Below, piece by piece: positions 4,050 through 6,077 of a DNA stretch of 6,077 bases. The position numbers and the translations under genes were made by a program. The notes beneath the pieces are model-generated. The model had not been told where the DNA came from, did no database searches, and saw only the letters and a list, made by a program, of their open reading frames with translations. The DNA comes from an uncultured Actinomycetes bacterium (lineage in GTDB: Bacteria > Actinomycetota > Thermoleophilia > Solirubrobacterales > 70-9), in contig CAMLHB010000149.1 in the NCBI GenBank assembly GCA_946479725.1, forward strand, positions 1-6,077. Reading direction: 5' to 3'. How positions within the stretch are numbered: the stretch's first letter is position 1; each line of letters opens with the position of its first letter.

Positions 4050-5183
4050 ATGCCTGAGGCAGAACTCAAAGAGCTGCTCGAGGCCGGAGTCCACTTCGGC
4101 CACCAGACGCGCCGTTGGAACCCGAACATGCGCCGCTTCATCTTCGGCGAGCTCGACGGGATCCACATCATCGACCTGCTGCAGACCGAGGCGTTGCTGG
4201 AGAACGCCCGCAAATTCGCCGGCGAGCTGGCGACCGGCGGCGGCACCGTGCTCTTCGTCGGGACCAAGAAGCAGGCCCGCGACACGATCCAGGAATGGGC
4301 CGAAAAATGCCAGATGCCCTACGTCAACAAACGCTGGCTCGGGGGCCTGCTGACCAACTTCAACACGATGTCGGGACGGATCGGACGCCTGCACGAGCTC
4401 AACGGCTGGAAAGAGGAGGGCAAACTCGACCTCCTGCCGACCAAGGAGCGGATGGGGATGGAGGCCGAACTCGCCAAGCTCGAGTTCAACCTCGGTGGCG
4501 TCCGCGACATGGACCGCCTGCCTGACGCCGTCTTCGTCGCCGACCTCAAAACCGAGGAGATCGCGGTCAACGAGGCGGCCCGCCTGCGGATCCCGATAAT
4601 CGGCCTCGTCGACACCAACTGCGACCCGACGCCGGTCGACTACGTGATCCCCGGCAACGACGACGCGATCCGCTCGTGTCAGCTGGTGATCGGGACGATC
4701 GGCAAAGCCGTCGAGGACGGGTCCAGCTCGTGGCGCGTGCAGGAGGAGAAGCGGATCGCCGAAGAGATGGAGCGCCGCAAACGCGAGGAGGAAGAGCGGA
4801 AGAAACGCGAGGAGGAAGAGAAGGCCCGCGTCGAAGCCGAGGAAGCGAAAAAAGCCGCCGAGGACGCTCAGAAAGCCGCGCAGGCGACGGCTGCGGCGCA
4901 GCAGAAAGCCCAGCAGGCGCCGAGGAAAGCGCCTCAGGACCAGGGGGGTGGGGCCGCGGGTCCTGTCTCCGATACGACCCCCTCGCAAAAAGGCGAGGGT
5001 CCCGCATCGTCGCCACCCACTGCAGGGTCCGCGTCGGCTGAGCAACAGCCCGAGGTTCCGGCCGTCGCGGGAGAGGCCTCTGTCGCCGAGGTGAAAGAGG
5101 AGGCTTCCGAGGAGCAGCCGCCTGCTCCGCCGACCGAGAGTGCGGAGCCGGCTGCTGATGAGAAAGCTGAGGAGGCGAAATGA
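4050..5183 (+). CDS. rpsB: 30S ribosomal protein S2 with long C-terminal extension
   Basis: A 377-residue S2; the family is usually about 230-300. The canonical core fills residues 1 to about 225: LLEAGVHFGHQTRRWNP (9-25), GIHIIDL (37-43), VLFVGTKKQA (67-76), RWLGGLLTNF (95-104), LEFNLGGVRDM (144-154), LPDAVFVAD (157-165), IPIIGLVDTNCDP (181-193) and IPGNDDAIRS (200-209). S2 binds the back of the small subunit near the head-body junction and is assembled late. Residues from about 229 on are a charged helical and then disordered tail, described separately. The gene has its own promoter-like region and leader, a strong SD, and overlaps tsf by ATGA (tsf SD GAGGAGG at 5169-5175). The core is certain; the tail shows no frameshift and stays in frame to the overlap, so it is probably real protein. 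Confidence 0.97.
   Translation: MPEAELKELLEAGVHFGHQTRRWNPNMRRFIFGELDGIHIIDLLQTEALLENARKFAGELATGGGTVLFVGTKKQARDTIQEWAEKCQMPYVNKRWLGGLLTNFNTMSGRIGRLHELNGWKEEGKLDLLPTKERMGMEAELAKLEFNLGGVRDMDRLPDAVFVADLKTEEIAVNEAARLRIPIIGLVDTNCDPTPVDYVIPGNDDAIRSCQLVIGTIGKAVEDGSSSWRVQEEKRIAEEMERRKREEEERKKREEEEKARVEAEEAKKAAEDAQKAAQATAAAQQKAQQAPRKAPQDQGGGAAGPVSDTTPSQKGEGPASSPPTAGSASAEQQPEVPAVAGEASVAEVKEEASEEQPPAPPTESAEPAADEKAEEAK
4734..5180 (+). other. S2 C-terminal tail: charged helix plus disordered region
   Basis: Residues 229-377 of S2. From about 229 to 290 the sequence is almost all Glu, Lys, Arg, Ala and Gln, with blocks such as RRKREEEERKKREEEEKAR, acidic and basic residues alternating at i to i+4 as in single alpha-helices or coiled coils, and almost no hydrophobic residues. 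From about 291 to the end it is Pro, Ala, Gly, Ser and Glu rich and probably disordered. Codons ending in A or T become more frequent from about 4940, unlike the core, which fits relaxed selection or a different origin. No known domain is recognised. A role in ribosome surface contacts or in EF-Ts or membrane proximity would be speculation. Confidence 0.75.
4955..5033. repeat. 79-nt nested palindrome inside the rpsB tail coding sequence
   Basis: Three nested stems are visible. Outer: 4955-4965 with 5023-5033, 11 bp of which two are G-U as + strand RNA. Middle: CGATACG (4970-4976) with CGCATCG (5003-5009), six of seven pairs (the A-C mismatch would be a G-U on the - strand). Apical: CCCTCGC (4980-4986) with GCGAGGG (4993-4999), exact 7 bp with loop AAAAAG. 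The core, GGGTCC, also recurs three times directly (4958, 4997, 5025). It encodes residues about 302-328 of S2. It may be a palindromic repeat inserted in frame or an RNA processing or attenuation element upstream of tsf. Confidence 0.6.
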
Positions 5184-5782
5184 GCATCACCGCTGCTGAT
5201 GTGAAGGCGCTCCGGGATCGAACCGGGGCGGCGATGATGGATGCGAAATCGGCACTGGTCGAGGCCGACGGCGACGTCGAGCGCGCGGTCGAGCTGCTGC
5301 GGGTGAAGGGGCAGGCCTCCGCCGCCAAGCGCGAAGGCCGCGGCACCAACGAGGGCGTCGTCGCCTCCTACATCCACGCCAACGACAAGGTCGGGGCGAT
5401 GGTCGAAGTCCAGTGCGAGACCGACTTCGTCGCCCGCAACGAGGAGTTCCGGGTCTTCGCCTACCAGGTCGCCCTGCACGCCGCGGCGACCGCGCCACAG
5501 TACGTCTCGACGAACGAAATCGACGAGTCCGAGCGCGAGGCCGAACGGAAGGTCTTCGAGGAGAAGGCGCGCGAAGAAGGCAAGCCGGACAACGTCGTCG
5601 AGAAGATCGTCGAGGGGCAGTTGAACAAGTGGGCGAGCGAAGTCGCGCTGCTGGACCAGACCCACGTCAACGCCGAGAAGCACGAGGGCAAGACGATCGA
5701 GGAGCTGCGCCAGGAGCTGGCGGCGAAAACCGGCGAGAACATCCAGATCGCCCGCTTCTCCTACTTCCGCGTCGGCGAATAG
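5180..5782 (+). CDS. tsf: Translation elongation factor Ts (short form)
   Basis: A 200-residue EF-Ts, the guanine-nucleotide exchange factor that releases GDP from EF-Tu in the cytosol. The N-terminal UBA-like domain (about 1-45) has [19 protein letters not shown] (8-26) and [14 protein letters not shown] (31-44). The EF-Tu-contacting motif TDFVARN is at 81-87. The C-terminal part holds [18 protein letters not shown] (134-151) and the LLDQ motif (157-160), and ends within the single core repeat. The length matches the short forms of Thermus and Cyanobacteria (about 196-220), not the E. coli type (283) or the roughly 270-residue proteins of Mycobacterium and Streptomyces; short forms can act as dimers. 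It overlaps rpsB by ATGA and has GAGGAGG (5169-5175) as SD. The expected core is complete, so it is not truncated. Confidence 0.97.
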   Translation: MSITAADVKALRDRTGAAMMDAKSALVEADGDVERAVELLRVKGQASAAKREGRGTNEGVVASYIHANDKVGAMVEVQCETDFVARNEEFRVFAYQVALHAAATAPQYVSTNEIDESEREAERKVFEEKAREEGKPDNVVEKIVEGQLNKWASEVALLDQTHVNAEKHEGKTIEELRQELAAKTGENIQIARFSYFRVGE

Positions 5783-5793
5783 AGTCACCTGCA

Positions 5794-6077
5794 GTGACCG
5801 ACCCCGCCGAACCTCGTTTCGGGCGCATACTGCTGAAGCTCTCCGGTGAGGCCCTGATGGGCAGCCAGGACTTCGGCACCGACGCCGCCGAGGTCGACCG
5901 GATCGCCAAGCAGGTGGCGGCGGTTCGGCGGCGCGGGGTGGAGGTGGCGATCGTCGTCGGCGCGGGCAACATCTACCGCGGCCTCGACGGGGCGGCGAGC
6001 GGGATGGACCGGGCCACCGGCGACTACATGGGGATGCTGGCGACGGTGCTGAACGCGCTCACCCTGCAGGACGCGCT
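5794..6077 (+). CDS. pyrH: UMP kinase, 3' end missing
   Basis: The first 94 codons of PyrH, which phosphorylates UMP to UDP in pyrimidine synthesis; bacterial enzymes are hexamers of the amino-acid kinase fold, usually GTP-activated and UTP-inhibited. Visible motifs: [12 protein letters not shown] (12-23), [10 protein letters not shown] (54-63), where the usual GGGN reads GAGN, and [20 protein letters not shown] (70-89), the UMP-binding and subunit region. The frame runs off the right edge without a stop; about 140-150 residues are missing. The GTG at 5794 is the only in-frame start candidate after tsf; it lies 11 nt beyond the tsf stop and gives a short non-conserved lead of about ten residues. 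The SD is poor, so it probably relies on the upstream transcript. pyrH after rpsB-tsf is conserved in many bacteria, usually followed by frr. Confidence 0.96.
   Translation, partial: MTDPAEPRFGRILLKLSGEALMGSQDFGTDAAEVDRIAKQVAAVRRRGVEVAIVVGAGNIYRGLDGAASGMDRATGDYMGMLATVLNALTLQDA

Noticed and set aside
4848..4854. AAAAAAG run in rpsB as a possible -1 frameshift site
   Set aside because: Codon boundaries are AAA-AAA-G, not the A-AAA-AAG phase needed for a classic slippery heptamer, and the zero frame continues normally to the tsf overlap.
1..6077. CRISPR arrays, tRNA or rRNA genes, transposases, defence genes
   Set aside because: No regular spaced repeats, no tRNA-like cloverleaf or CCA end, and no such proteins in any frame were recognised by eye.

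Overview
The window is a compact, very GC-rich stretch in which all ten genes lie on the + strand, nearly end to end. No stretch of more than 300 bases lacks a gene. The genes are housekeeping functions with clear family motifs: pgeF (5' end missing), yggS, sepF, proC, yggT, lspA, an RluA/RluD-type pseudouridine synthase, rpsB, tsf and pyrH (3' end missing). High GC, frequent GTG starts, SepF next to YggS and YggT, and a short (200 aa) EF-Ts suggest a deep-branching Actinomycetota, perhaps Thermoleophilia. That assignment is inference from gene content, not from a phylogenetic marker search.

Bases 1-3926 form the first block. pgeF and yggS are 1 nt apart. A 67-nt gap before sepF carries a perfect 16-bp palindrome, an AT-rich possible -10 box, and a Shine-Dalgarno sequence separated from the sepF ATG by a small stem-loop. 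After a 30-nt gap come proC, yggT, lspA and the pseudouridine synthase, each overlapping its neighbour by 4 to 8 nt, which implies translational coupling. The order resembles the Gram-positive cluster downstream of ftsZ (ylmD-ylmE-ylmF-ylmG), with proC inserted as in the proteobacterial yggS-proC-yggT order. divIVA, ylmH and ileS are absent. The block joins cell-division assembly (SepF, possibly YggT), PLP and proline metabolism (YggS, ProC), lipoprotein maturation (LspA) and rRNA modification.

Bases 3927-4049 are a 123-nt intergenic region with a likely -10 box (TACAAT) and a foldable leader ending in a strong Shine-Dalgarno sequence. It drives the second block, rpsB-tsf-pyrH, the classic ribosomal protein S2 / EF-Ts / UMP kinase operon. 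rpsB and tsf overlap by ATGA; pyrH starts 11 nt after tsf.

I see no defence system, mobile-element gene, CRISPR array or new gene system. The most unusual features are: (1) a 79-nt nested palindrome (4955-5033) inside the coding sequence for the unusually long S2 C-terminal tail, possibly an inserted palindromic repeat or an RNA element acting between rpsB and tsf; (2) the S2 tail itself, about 150 residues of charged helix plus disordered sequence; (3) the structured rpsB leader; (4) the palindrome and SD/stem-loop arrangement before sepF; (5) a pseudouridine synthase without an S4 domain.
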